A DNA stretch of 5,584 nucleotides. Origin: Candidatus Bathyarchaeota archaeon. GTDB lineage: Archaea; Thermoproteota; Bathyarchaeia; Bathyarchaeales; Bathyarchaeaceae. The stretch lies in assembly GCA_020348365.1 (NCBI GenBank), contig CP070749.1:94641-100224 (forward strand). Reading direction: 5' to 3'. The notes below the pieces were generated by a model. The model saw nothing but the letters and a program-made list of their open reading frames with translations. It did not search any database and had not been told where the DNA came from. Both the position numbers and the translations under genes were made by a program. Each line of letters opens with the position of its first letter. The first letter of the stretch is position 1. This document shows, piece by piece, positions 1 to 4,211 of the stretch.

Positions 1-38
1 ACCCTCTGAGGTAGCAGGGCCTTACTGCTTGATTGCAT
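1..38 (-). CDS. 5' end of a minus-strand gene running off the left edge (product unknown)
   Basis: Reading the minus strand from an ATG at 38-36, the frame stays open to the window edge and gives MQSSSKALLPQR followed by a cut codon. Only 12 residues are visible, so no function can be given. The call rests on the start region. A GGAG Shine-Dalgarno sequence at 48-45 is six bases before the ATG, and a TATA-like TTTATATC at 93-86 is placed to start a transcript near 65 with a leader of about 27 bases. A perfect 20-bp dyad lies directly upstream of the TATA box, so the gene is probably regulated, perhaps by its own product. An alternative is that this stretch is the non-coding tail of something to the left; on the plus strand frame 2 is open from 2 to 64, which could be the end of a gene. 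Confidence 0.5.
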   Translation of the reverse strand, partial: MQSSSKALLPQR

Positions 39-44
39 CTTTGT

Positions 45-48
45 CTCC
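45..48 (-). promoter_or_regulatory. Shine-Dalgarno site for the left-edge gene
   Basis: On the minus strand GGAG at 48-45 is followed by a six-base spacer and ATG at 38-36. This is ideal spacing and is the main reason for choosing that ATG as the start of the partial gene. Confidence 0.5.
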
Positions 49-85
49 GTCAGACCTTTTCTAATAGATTCGAGGCTCTATCTCG

Positions 86-93
86 GATATAAA
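86..93 (-). promoter_or_regulatory. Archaeal TATA box for the left-edge gene
   Basis: The minus strand reads TTTATATC, close to the archaeal box A. A start 25 bases downstream would fall near 65, giving a leader of about 27 bases that contains the SD at 48-45. The dyad at 93-112 occupies the place where the TFB recognition element would sit. Confidence 0.5.
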
Positions 94-112
94 GGTTTAC
101 AAATGTAAACCT
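93..112. promoter_or_regulatory. Perfect 9+2+9 bp dyad, probable operator
   Basis: AGGTTTACA at 93-101 and TGTAAACCT at 104-112 are exact reverse complements separated by AA. By simple counting, a dyad with nine-base arms at one fixed spacing is expected about 0.02 times in a window of this size. It abuts the minus-strand TATA box, so a dimeric regulator bound here could block or recruit TBP/TFB. The half-site resembles the GGTTTACA / TGTAAACC halves known for bacterial BirA operators, but those are arranged the other way round and with a long spacer, so I do not assign a regulator. Confidence 0.6.
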
Positions 113-234
113 CTGACTGTGAAGGCACACTTCTTTCTGCAGGAGGCTAGCTTCCGAAACCGGTTTTCAACATCGCTAGGCTGTGAGACCACGAACCGAC
201 TGAGATGCGCAGGTTTTGGGTCTTAGGATAGATT

Positions 235-242
235 GTTATATG
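235..242 (+). promoter_or_regulatory. Candidate TATA box for the acylphosphatase gene
   Basis: GTTATATG lies 39-46 bases before the ATG at 281. Transcription would start near 264, giving a leader of about 17 bases. That would cut into the SD-like stretch at 261-268, so either the start site is a little further upstream or one of the two signals is not real. Confidence 0.35.
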
Positions 243-260
243 TGTTGGTTACTTTTGGAT

Positions 261-268
261 GAGGTGAT
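261..268 (+). promoter_or_regulatory. Shine-Dalgarno-like site for acylphosphatase
   Basis: GAGGTGAT matches the anti-SD end of archaeal 16S rRNA over eight bases but lies 12 bases before the ATG at 281, longer than usual. An in-frame TGA at 260-262 excludes a more upstream start, and ATG 284 would only lengthen the spacer. Confidence 0.4.
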
Positions 269-280
269 AGGTGCTCTGTC

Positions 281-562
281 ATGATGGCAAGGGCTCATGT
301 CCTTGTTAGTGGAAGAGTTCAGGGTGTCTTCTTCAGGTTTGAGACAAAGCGTCTGGCTAGACGTCTTCGTGTTGCTGGCTGGGTTAGGAATCGGAGAGAC
401 GGACGAGTTGAAGTTGTCTTTGAAGGTGAGCGAGAGGATGTTGAGAAGATGGTGGAGTTCTGTAAGAGGGGACCTTCTGGGGCGAGGGTTACGAACGTGG
501 AAGTCACATGGGAAGCGCATACAGGAGAGTTTGAAGGCTTCAGCGTTCACTACAGGCACTGA
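281..562 (+). CDS. acyP: Acylphosphatase
   Basis: This is a small cytosolic enzyme that hydrolyses acyl phosphates such as acetyl phosphate or carbamoyl phosphate to the carboxylate and phosphate. The 93 residues form one full acylphosphatase domain of normal family length. The phosphate-binding signature GRVQGVFFR covers residues 11-19 and contains the catalytic Arg19. The second signature, GWVRN at 33-37, supplies the catalytic Asn37, and is followed by the usual DGRVEVVFEGE strand. The C-terminus FEGFSVHYRH has the expected final beta strand. The start is ATG 281 or ATG 284, and an in-frame stop just upstream rules out anything longer. The MazG-like gene follows in the same direction after 115 bp, so the two may be co-transcribed or have separate promoters. 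Nothing in the protein is unusual. Confidence 0.95.
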   Translation: MMARAHVLVSGRVQGVFFRFETKRLARRLRVAGWVRNRRDGRVEVVFEGEREDVEKMVEFCKRGPSGARVTNVEVTWEAHTGEFEGFSVHYRH

Positions 563-603
563 CACATAATTCAAACAGGCCATACCATAGAGGCGACATC
601 CAG

Positions 604-617
604 CTTCCTTTCTCTTG
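604..617 (+). terminator. Pyrimidine-rich tract after the acylphosphatase gene, possible archaeal terminator
   Basis: CTTCCTTTCTCTTG lies about 40 bases past the acylphosphatase stop. Archaeal termination often uses T-rich tracts without a hairpin, but this run contains several C residues, so the call is weak. Confidence 0.2.
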
Positions 618-632
618 CCTGGTTTGCCAAAT

Positions 633-640
633 GCTTAATT
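633..640 (+). promoter_or_regulatory. Weak TATA-like element before the MazG-like gene
   Basis: GCTTAATT is 38-45 bases before the ATG at 678 and would give a leader of roughly 16 bases. The match to box A is poor. Read-through from the acylphosphatase gene is an alternative. Confidence 0.25.
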
Positions 641-677
641 GCTCCAAAGTTTCTAAGACCGATTTGCTGGTGACGCC

Positions 678-1004
678 ATGTCCACAACATTATCCGACGC
701 ACAACACTTCTGCTGGAAGACTTTCATCAAAATTAACAAGAGATTCGATCAGAAGAGAGGAAGACCTTGGGACCCATTCGTGATGGTCACAGATCTTCTC
801 GAAGAAGCTGGAGAGACCGCCGCTGTTGTCAAAGGATTAGAAGGATTCAAGCCTCCGGACAAGACAAAGACCAAGGAGATGCTGGCCACTGAGCTCTCTG
901 ATATGCTGTACATCATCTTTGTCTTGGCGGAGCATTACGAAATCAATCTCGAAGAGAAGTTTCTAGAAACAGTGAACGATTACATAATTAGATTCTTGAC
1001 ATAG
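678..1004 (+). CDS. MazG-like nucleotide pyrophosphohydrolase
   Basis: This is a probable all-alpha NTP pyrophosphatase that cleaves (d)NTPs to the monophosphate and pyrophosphate, a house-cleaning role against non-canonical nucleotides. In the 108 residues the metal-binding helices are clear. EEAGE at 42-46 matches the EExxE motif and ELSD at 72-75 matches the ExxD motif of the MazG/dCTPase superfamily. The conserved lead-in RGRPWDPFVMVTDLLEEAGE resembles that of single-domain MazG-like proteins. Length fits a one-domain protein working as a dimer or tetramer rather than the two-domain bacterial MazG. The start is well supported: GGTGA at 669-673 lies four bases before ATG 678. The exact nucleotide preferred cannot be told from the sequence. 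It lies between acylphosphatase and the ECF transporter gene, all in the same direction. Confidence 0.85.
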   Translation: MSTTLSDAQHFCWKTFIKINKRFDQKRGRPWDPFVMVTDLLEEAGETAAVVKGLEGFKPPDKTKTKEMLATELSDMLYIIFVLAEHYEINLEEKFLETVNDYIIRFLT

Positions 1005-1062
1005 ACTCCAACAGCTGAAACTGAGAGGGGCATCTAGCGCGCGCATCATGAGGAACCTAAGG

Positions 1063-1070
1063 CTTTTATG
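1063..1070 (+). promoter_or_regulatory. Candidate TATA box for the ECF S component gene
   Basis: CTTTTATG is centred about 38 bases before ATG 1105. Transcription starting about 25 bases downstream would leave a leader of around 12 bases before ATG 1105. That fits the shorter reading of the next gene and would exclude ATG 1048. Confidence 0.3.
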
Positions 1071-1104
1071 TGCTGGCAGTCCTCTTCTTAAAAAAGGCGT
1101 TATT

Positions 1105-1620
1105 ATGCCACGACAAAACCGGAGACTGCCCACCAAGTTAATTGCGTATGTAGCAGTCATATCTGCAGTAGCCAACGTTCTGGGCTTCTTCACGATACCC
1201 ATCGGCATAGCAGAAATTCACCTGATGCAGCTGCCGATCATTCTCACCGGACTGGCTCTGGGACCCTGGACTGGAGGGCTAGTGGGGTTCACAGGAGCAG
1301 CCGCCATGGCCTTCCGACTTCACCCCCCAAATCCATACATCCTACTTGGAAATGCGATACTCGGCTTCATGACAGGGCTGTTCTATTCTCATCTCAAGAA
1401 GATGAAGGGTAGAACGATCGTCCCGCAGGTGATCTCTGTACTTGGAGCATATCTGGTTCAGCTTCCCTACGTCTATGTGACAGATGTCTATCTCATGCCT
1501 ATACCCTCGCATGTGGTTCTAACGATAATACTTCCAAAGCTTCTCCTAGAAGACGTGGTCGGCGTCTTACTCTCTCACCTAATACTATTCCGAGTCCACA
1601 TAGCCAAGATTCTGCAGTAA
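1105..1620 (+). CDS. ECF transporter S component (substrate-binding membrane subunit)
   Basis: This is an integral membrane protein that would capture a vitamin or other micronutrient for an energy-coupling-factor ABC importer. From ATG 1105 it has 171 residues and about six hydrophobic segments (near 11-30, 36-52, 54-71, 77-94, 105-125 and 133-162), the usual topology of S components. The stretch HLMQLPIILTGLALGP around residues 39-54, followed by a Gly/Ala-rich helix, is typical of the family. The ligand cannot be read from these motifs. I prefer ATG 1105 because the protein then begins with a short basic cytoplasmic tail. ATG 1048 would add 19 residues (MRNLRLLCAGSPLLKKGVI), and neither start has a strong SD. 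No ECF T or ATPase subunit is in the window, so it would share a module encoded elsewhere. The FmdE-like gene starts 23 bp after its stop. Confidence 0.8.
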   Translation: MPRQNRRLPTKLIAYVAVISAVANVLGFFTIPIGIAEIHLMQLPIILTGLALGPWTGGLVGFTGAAAMAFRLHPPNPYILLGNAILGFMTGLFYSHLKKMKGRTIVPQVISVLGAYLVQLPYVYVTDVYLMPIPSHVVLTIILPKLLLEDVVGVLLSHLILFRVHIAKILQ

Positions 1621-1626
1621 CGGAAC

Positions 1627-1631
1627 GGAGG
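1627..1631 (+). promoter_or_regulatory. Shine-Dalgarno site for the FmdE-like gene
   Basis: GGAGG lies between the stop of the S component gene (1620) and ATG 1644, 12 bases before that ATG. The spacing is long but the match is exact, and it supports ATG 1644 over the in-frame ATG at 1665. Confidence 0.5.
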
Positions 1632-1643
1632 CACCAAGCGGTT

Positions 1644-2096
1644 ATGTCAAAGCAGGAACAACCGATGGAACTGAATACTATCCTGAAAAGAGCCATAGAG
1701 TTTCATGGACACTTCGGCCCCTTCCTAGTAATAGGTGTGAGGATGGGACTAATCGGGCTAAGAGAACTCAAATCAGAGAAAGACTCCAAAAAACTACGTG
1801 TCACGGCATCACTGAAGTACTCTGTTCCCTTCTCATGTATCCTCGATGGAATCCAAGTAACCACGGGATGCACTCTTGGAAACCAGAGACTAACTTTGAA
1901 AGATGCTCCTGACATTTCAGCTGAATTTCAACTGCCAAACAAGAATCGAGTGACAATCACCGTCAATCAAAACGCTTTCAAAAAACTGAAGAAGGAACTG
2001 CAAATAGAAGGAATCCCTGATCTCAAGATACAAGAACTAGCCCATACTATTACGTCTATGCCTGAAACGGATCTTTTTCTGGTAGAAAGGGAATAA
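1644..2096 (+). CDS. FmdE-like domain protein, without zinc ribbon
   Basis: This belongs to the family named after formylmethanofuran dehydrogenase subunit E. Most members are not proven dehydrogenase subunits, and the function is uncertain. The 150 residues hold the N-terminal FmdE fold only. AIEFHGHFGPFLVIGVRMG at 17-35 is the HGHxCPG-type signature, but the usual Cys after the second His is Gly25. CILDGIQVTTGCTLGNQRL at 65-83 corresponds to the conserved Cys/Asp and TGCT region, with Cys65, Asp68 and Cys76 in place. The C-terminal CxxC zinc ribbon of full-length FmdE is absent, and the end (IQELAHTITSMPETDLFLVERE) looks complete rather than broken. The protein is soluble, with no signal peptide. 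The tight spacing behind an ECF S component suggests that both handle the same small ligand or cofactor; that is inference. ATG 1665 is an alternative start that loses only seven residues. Confidence 0.75.
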   Translation: MSKQEQPMELNTILKRAIEFHGHFGPFLVIGVRMGLIGLRELKSEKDSKKLRVTASLKYSVPFSCILDGIQVTTGCTLGNQRLTLKDAPDISAEFQLPNKNRVTITVNQNAFKKLKKELQIEGIPDLKIQELAHTITSMPETDLFLVERE

Positions 2097-2102
2097 TCTT
2101 AT

Positions 2103-2118
2103 CGCATGTATGCATGCG
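2103..2118. terminator. Small dyad in the convergent gap, possible bidirectional terminator
   Basis: CGCATG at 2103-2108 and CATGCG at 2113-2118 can form a six-base stem with a TATG loop. It lies in the 25-bp gap between two convergent stop codons (2096 and 2122). A dyad this short occurs by chance about once per window and no T tract follows, so the location is the only argument. Confidence 0.2.
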
Positions 2119-2121
2119 CAT

Positions 2122-2574
2122 CTATGATTTGGCTAGGTACCACGCTAGTAAGCATCCTAGTGCTCCAACAGTTACATCAATTGTTCCATCGATATTCTTC
2201 AGGGTTATCGGAAGGCTGAAGAAAGGCTCGGGCTTCGGTCCGAAAAGAGGGAAGACGAAGCGCTCGCTTGCCTCCCACAACAGACCTCCGATCAAGAAGA
2301 ACCCCAACAATCTGACTAGCAAATCTGTCCGCCGTGAATCATGCCCAAACCTTCCGCTCAACAATTCATCCCGAGCCATCGAGTTGGCGATTATACTCGC
2401 GAATTCGGACAGTACAAAACCGAACAGAAAATGCTCAAGGGTGTCCAGCTCTGGCACAATCTTTTGCAGGAATAAGAAATCCAAGAGAATCACGGTCAGG
2501 AGCAGAAACCCTGCTGGAAGCAGGCGCTTATTCAGCAAGATTGCTCTGATTAACTTCCATATTCTCTCGCTCAT
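2122..2574 (-). CDS. Four-helix membrane protein, DUF2238/VanZ-like in style
   Basis: This is a small integral membrane protein of unknown function. From ATG 2574 it has 150 residues with four likely transmembrane segments, near residues 19-38, 46-65, 86-104 and 130-148. Polar residues within or next to helices are arranged as in DUF2238 (YjdF-like) membrane proteins: LEHFLFGF with His48 in helix 2, LLWEASE with Trp100, Glu101 and Glu104 at the end of helix 3, and NIDGTIDVTVGALG with Asp129, Asp133 and Gly137 opening helix 4. I recognise the pattern but not a proven family. A TTG at 2589 would add five residues (MLRRS). I prefer ATG 2574, which a weak TATA-like element would make nearly leaderless. 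It is the last of three minus-strand genes, 59 bp beyond the small gene ending at 2634, and converges on the FmdE-like gene. Confidence 0.75.
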   Translation of the reverse strand: MSERIWKLIRAILLNKRLLPAGFLLLTVILLDFLFLQKIVPELDTLEHFLFGFVLSEFASIIANSMARDELLSGRFGHDSRRTDLLVRLLGFFLIGGLLWEASERFVFPLFGPKPEPFFSLPITLKNIDGTIDVTVGALGCLLAWYLAKS

Positions 2575-2600
2575 GCTTCGCCGAAGCAACTAGAGATGCA

Positions 2601-2608
2601 TTTTGTAT
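2601..2608 (-). promoter_or_regulatory. Weak TATA-like element before the membrane protein gene
   Basis: The minus strand reads ATACAAAA about 30 bases before ATG 2574, which would give a leaderless or nearly leaderless transcript. There is no SD before this ATG, which is consistent with that. The box itself is a poor match. Confidence 0.25.
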
Positions 2609-2633
2609 GAAAAGCTTTGGGCGGATGCTCGTT

Positions 2634-2858
2634 TCAGCGTTTAATCTGCTGTGGAGTGGAGGGCGCGTGTGCTCTGCCTTTCATGATCTCGATTTCTCTT
2701 CTCAGGTTCATTACCTCAAAGAAGAGAAAGATGTTTCCGTATTTCATGAAGTGCTCCACCTTCTGAGTGACCAATTCCTTGCCAATCTCGTCGCCAACGC
2801 TGTCAATCATCTCTTTGAGAATCTCTTCTCTCTCGCTCAACGTCTTCACAAAGAGCAT
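2634..2858 (-). CDS. Small charged helical protein, unknown function
   Basis: The 74-residue protein begins MLFVKTLSEREEILKEMI and is rich in Glu, Lys, Ile and Leu, with one long predicted helix over about residues 7-35 and a second around 45-60 (FFEVMNLRREIEIM). The tail APSTPQQIKR looks disordered. I do not recognise a family, and there is no signal peptide or cysteine. An in-frame TAA lies seven codons before ATG 2858, so the start is fixed to this ATG, though no SD is visible. A good TATA-like element at 2897-2904 gives a leader of about 17 bases. The plus-strand ORF across the same region (2607-2903) is less convincing because it has no promoter and an irregular composition. It sits between the coiled-coil gene and the membrane protein gene in the same direction. 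Confidence 0.6.
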   Translation of the reverse strand: MLFVKTLSEREEILKEMIDSVGDEIGKELVTQKVEHFMKYGNIFLFFEVMNLRREIEIMKGRAHAPSTPQQIKR

Positions 2859-2896
2859 TCCGTATACCGTGCTGCATTAAACCATTATGAAAACAC

Positions 2897-2904
2897 AATA
2901 TAAA
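2897..2904 (-). promoter_or_regulatory. TATA box for the 74-residue protein gene
   Basis: The minus strand reads TTTATATT at 2904-2897, a close match to archaeal box A. Transcription would start near 2875, about 17 bases before ATG 2858, so this gene probably has its own promoter rather than relying only on the upstream one. Confidence 0.45.
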
Positions 2905-2942
2905 TTCAGAATCCAATGGAAATAGACCATATGCGTGCCTGT

Positions 2943-3308
2943 CTATGTTTCTTTCTGAATGCGGAAATGAGACTCTTTCCCGGCGCTGATGTACTCTCCG
3001 CCAGCCTCACGGATGATGGACGCGATTTTGCTAAAGTTCTCTGAGCCCAGGAACTGACGAGGCTTCACAACAATGCACTCCTCGCTCTCCTCAAACGTAA
3101 GCATCTCCTCTAAATTCTTGGGAAACAGAACTTGAACATCCTCGGTCGTGCGCAGCCCGCCTGCAGGCGAGGGTGCACCTTTGGGAACGCCTACAGCCTT
3201 GAGCTCTTTCGAGATGTCCGTGAGATCTCTGGAGACCATCTTCAAAACGTTCAGAAGCTCGTCGATTCTCTTCAATAACTCTTCGATACTCAACTTGCTT
3301 TCACTCAT
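2943..3308 (-). CDS. Coiled-coil protein with compact conserved-looking C-terminal domain, unknown function
   Basis: The 121-residue soluble protein has three parts. Residues 5-39 (SIEELLKRIDELLNVLKMV and onward) show a heptad pattern typical of a coiled coil. Residues 40-54 are a Pro/Gly/Ala linker. Residues 56-121 look like a small alpha/beta domain containing IVVKPRQFLGSENFSKIASI and then GGEYISAGKESHFRI. The C-terminal block is rich in conserved-type Gly, Lys and aromatic residues and resembles archaeal hypothetical proteins I have seen, but I cannot name a family or activity. The start is strongly supported: GAGGGAG at 3319-3313 lies four bases before ATG 3308, and the TATA box at 3364-3357 gives a leader of about 27 bases. 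It is the first of three minus-strand genes and is divergent from the zinc-ribbon gene. Oligomerisation through the coiled coil and nucleic-acid or partner binding by the C-terminal domain are only guesses. Confidence 0.75.
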   Translation of the reverse strand: MSESKLSIEELLKRIDELLNVLKMVSRDLTDISKELKAVGVPKGAPSPAGGLRTTEDVQVLFPKNLEEMLTFEESEECIVVKPRQFLGSENFSKIASIIREAGGEYISAGKESHFRIQKET

Positions 3309-3312
3309 GAAT

Positions 3313-3319
3313 CTCCCTC
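3313..3319 (-). promoter_or_regulatory. Shine-Dalgarno site for the coiled-coil protein gene
   Basis: The minus strand reads GAGGGAG, four bases before ATG 3308. The strong match and good spacing fix the start of this gene. Confidence 0.6.
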
Positions 3320-3356
3320 AGCGAAAACCACTGATAATAATTGAGCTAGTAGATGG

Positions 3357-3364
3357 TTATATAT
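3357..3364 (-). promoter_or_regulatory. TATA box for the coiled-coil protein gene
   Basis: The minus strand reads ATATATAA, preceded by a purine-rich CAGAGAC that could serve as the TFB element. A start 25 bases downstream falls near 3335, with a leader of about 27 bases that carries the SD. This is the clearest promoter in the window. Confidence 0.6.
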
Positions 3365-3414
3365 GTCTCTGTTGCGCACAAGCTCTGAACTAACCCAACA
3401 TTTCAAAGACTTTT

Positions 3415-3485
3415 GAAGCATGCTGCAAGCAGCGATGAGTTGTGAGAATCAATGTGGACGGTAAACACTTGTCGCAGCATGCTTC
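3415..3485. repeat. 12-bp exact inverted repeat in the divergent promoter region
   Basis: GAAGCATGCTGC at 3415-3426 and GCAGCATGCTTC at 3474-3485 are exact reverse complements separated by 47 bases. Each arm holds its own palindrome, AGCATGCT (3417-3424 and 3476-3483), so each could also be a separate site for a dimeric regulator. The pair lies between the minus-strand TATA box (3357-3364) and the plus-strand TATA candidates (3552-3579). By counting, a 12-base inverted match within 100 bp is expected about 0.03 times in a window this size. It may be a pair of operators controlling both directions or a transcript hairpin. Confidence 0.6.
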
Positions 3486-3551
3486 GCCTGCATCACTAGA
3501 AGATATGGCGTGCGCTCAAGTGTATTTGTGTTCAACTGTTCAGAAGCAATT

Positions 3552-3579
3552 CTTAAATACAGAAATATCTATATTATAT
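3552..3579 (+). promoter_or_regulatory. AT-rich promoter region for the zinc-ribbon gene (two TATA candidates)
   Basis: CTTAAATAC at 3552-3560 and TATATTATAT near 3570-3579 both resemble box A. The first would start transcription near 3582, 12 bases before ATG 3595. The second would start it at about 3596 and make the mRNA leaderless. Both support ATG 3595 rather than the GTG at 3442 as the start of the gene. Confidence 0.4.
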
Positions 3580-3594
3580 CTCGTGATATCAGAT

Positions 3595-3801
3595 ATGCAT
3601 CGAACCTCCAAATTCATTCGTCTACTGAAGTTGCAGAAAGATAAGAGTTCGCTGGGAGGCGAGCAGTCAGAGATGAAATGCTCGAAATGTGAAAGGAGAG
3701 CAGCCACCCGCCCAGATGATCTATGTAGCCACTGCAGATTTGACAACGTCCTAACACAAATGCGTATAGAAGAAAGAACGAGGGCATTGAATCATGAATG
3801 A
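3595..3801 (+). CDS. Small zinc-ribbon protein
   Basis: From ATG 3595 the protein has 68 residues: a basic N-terminus (HRTSKFIRLLKLQKDK), then CSKC at about 29-32 and CSHC at about 44-47, forming a C-x2-C-x11-C-x2-C zinc ribbon, then a charged helix (NVLTQMRIEERTRALNHE). Such mini-ribbons usually bind nucleic acid or a protein partner; no specific family is recognised. The frame is open back to a GTG at 3442, but that stretch crosses the promoter and inverted repeat and has an irregular composition, so I reject it. ATG 3673 is another start, with GGGAGG 13 bases upstream, and would leave 42 residues that still contain the whole ribbon. The end overlaps the short ORF starting at 3794 by eight bases, which suggests translational coupling. 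Confidence 0.6.
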   Translation: MHRTSKFIRLLKLQKDKSSLGGEQSEMKCSKCERRAATRPDDLCSHCRFDNVLTQMRIEERTRALNHE

Positions 3802-3883
3802 CCCGAATGACCCATATCTCCATTCAGAATTGATGCGTGCGTGTGATGTACTATGCAGAGACTTCTCAAAGAAAAGAGAGTGA
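3794..3883 (+). CDS. Short overlapping ORF, 29 residues, possibly the displaced N-terminus of the next gene
   Basis: ATG 3794 opens a 29-residue frame, MNDPNDPYLHSELMRACDV and onward, ending in TGA at 3881-3883. It overlaps the end of the zinc-ribbon gene by ATGAATGA and has GAGGG at 3780-3784, nine bases upstream, which is a better SD than that of the gene it runs into. It overlaps the next gene (ATG 3853) by 31 bases in another frame. Either it is a short coupled peptide or the two frames belong to one protein of about 135 residues split by a one-base indel in the A-rich stretch around 3868-3875. I cannot decide between these. Confidence 0.3.
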   Translation: MNDPNDPYLHSELMRACDVLCRDFSKKRE

Positions 3884-4182
3884 AAAGACCTGAGGCTTCA
3901 GGGGAGTCCATAACGCTTCTAGAAGAGAAGTTGGTGGATTTCTCAATCTATCTATCAGAAATACAAGATGATGGTTTGAGAAGGCTACTGGAATTCCTTT
4001 TCAACTACATCGTGGGCAAGCCAAACACAACTCCCCAGACCAGAACCATAGTGAAGCACTTCCAACTAGACACCGAGAATGAGACACTATCAGATGACAT
4101 AAAAAGAGTTCTCTACGCTGTAAGGTTGATAAGTGAAATCTCAACAGAAAAACAGCGCATAGAGAAAGCCTATAGCCTCTAG
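3853..4182 (+). CDS. Hypothetical helical protein, unknown function
   Basis: The 109-residue soluble protein is charged and mostly helical. It has a basic N-terminus (MQRLLKEKRVKRPEASGES), a helix over about 20-55 containing the amphipathic LRRLLEFLFNYIVG, a polar loop with PNTTPQTRT, and a C-terminal helical pair (LSDDIKRVLYAVRLISEIS, then EKQRIEKAYSL). There are no cysteines or membrane segments and no family is recognised. The SD is weak: GTGAT at 3842-3846 is six bases before ATG 3853. The first dozen residues overlap the 3794 ORF, so the true N-terminus may come from that frame. It lies downstream of the zinc-ribbon gene in the same direction, so the two probably share a transcript. It converges on the cupin gene with a 29-bp gap. 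Confidence 0.6.
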   Translation: MQRLLKEKRVKRPEASGESITLLEEKLVDFSIYLSEIQDDGLRRLLEFLFNYIVGKPNTTPQTRTIVKHFQLDTENETLSDDIKRVLYAVRLISEISTEKQRIEKAYSL

Positions 4183-4183
4183 C

Positions 4184-4202
4184 TGCATCAAACATCCATG
4201 CA
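4184..4202. terminator. Small dyad in the convergent gap, possible terminator
   Basis: TGCAT at 4184-4188 and ATGCA at 4198-4202 flank a nine-base loop between the convergent stops at 4182 and 4212. The stem is short and no T tract follows on either strand, so position is the only support. Confidence 0.15.
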
Positions 4203-4211
4203 AGAATACCC

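Noticed and set aside
144..182. Imperfect stem AGGCTAGC (144-151) / GCTAGGCT (175-182) with a palindrome AAACCGGTTT at 157-166, considered as a small RNA gene
   Set aside because: The stem has a mismatch. There are no convincing C/D or H/ACA boxes, no tRNA-like arms, and no promoter pointing into it. The rest of 113-234 shows nothing else.
236..583. 115-residue minus-strand ORF antisense to acylphosphatase
   Set aside because: Shadow of a certain gene; the product is low-complexity Ser/Asn/Pro-rich.
1048..1104. Upstream ATG for the ECF S component adding 19 residues
   Set aside because: The extension contains no family feature, has no well-placed SD, and would overlap a likely TATA box at 1063-1070.
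2572..2582. 11-bp direct repeat CATGCTTCGCC shared with 3478-3488, and a GCTTC/GAAGC hairpin just before the membrane protein ATG
   Set aside because: Several 11-base matches are expected by chance in a window of this length, and the hairpin stem is only five bases.
2114..2593. 159-residue plus-strand ORF antisense to the membrane protein gene
   Set aside because: Very rich in Arg, Ser, Asn and Pro with no domain. The opposite strand gives a coherent four-helix membrane protein over the same bases.
2607..2903. 98-residue plus-strand ORF
   Set aside because: It overlaps the minus-strand 74-residue gene, which has its own TATA box and an in-frame stop defining its start. The plus-strand product has no recognisable features and no promoter or SD.
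3442..3594. GTG-start N-terminal extension of the zinc-ribbon gene
   Set aside because: It would cover one arm of the inverted repeat and both TATA candidates, has no SD, and its composition is unlike the rest of the protein.
3868..3875. Programmed -1 frameshift site
   Set aside because: The bases do not form an X XXY YYZ heptamer allowing both tRNAs to re-pair, and there is no clear downstream structure.
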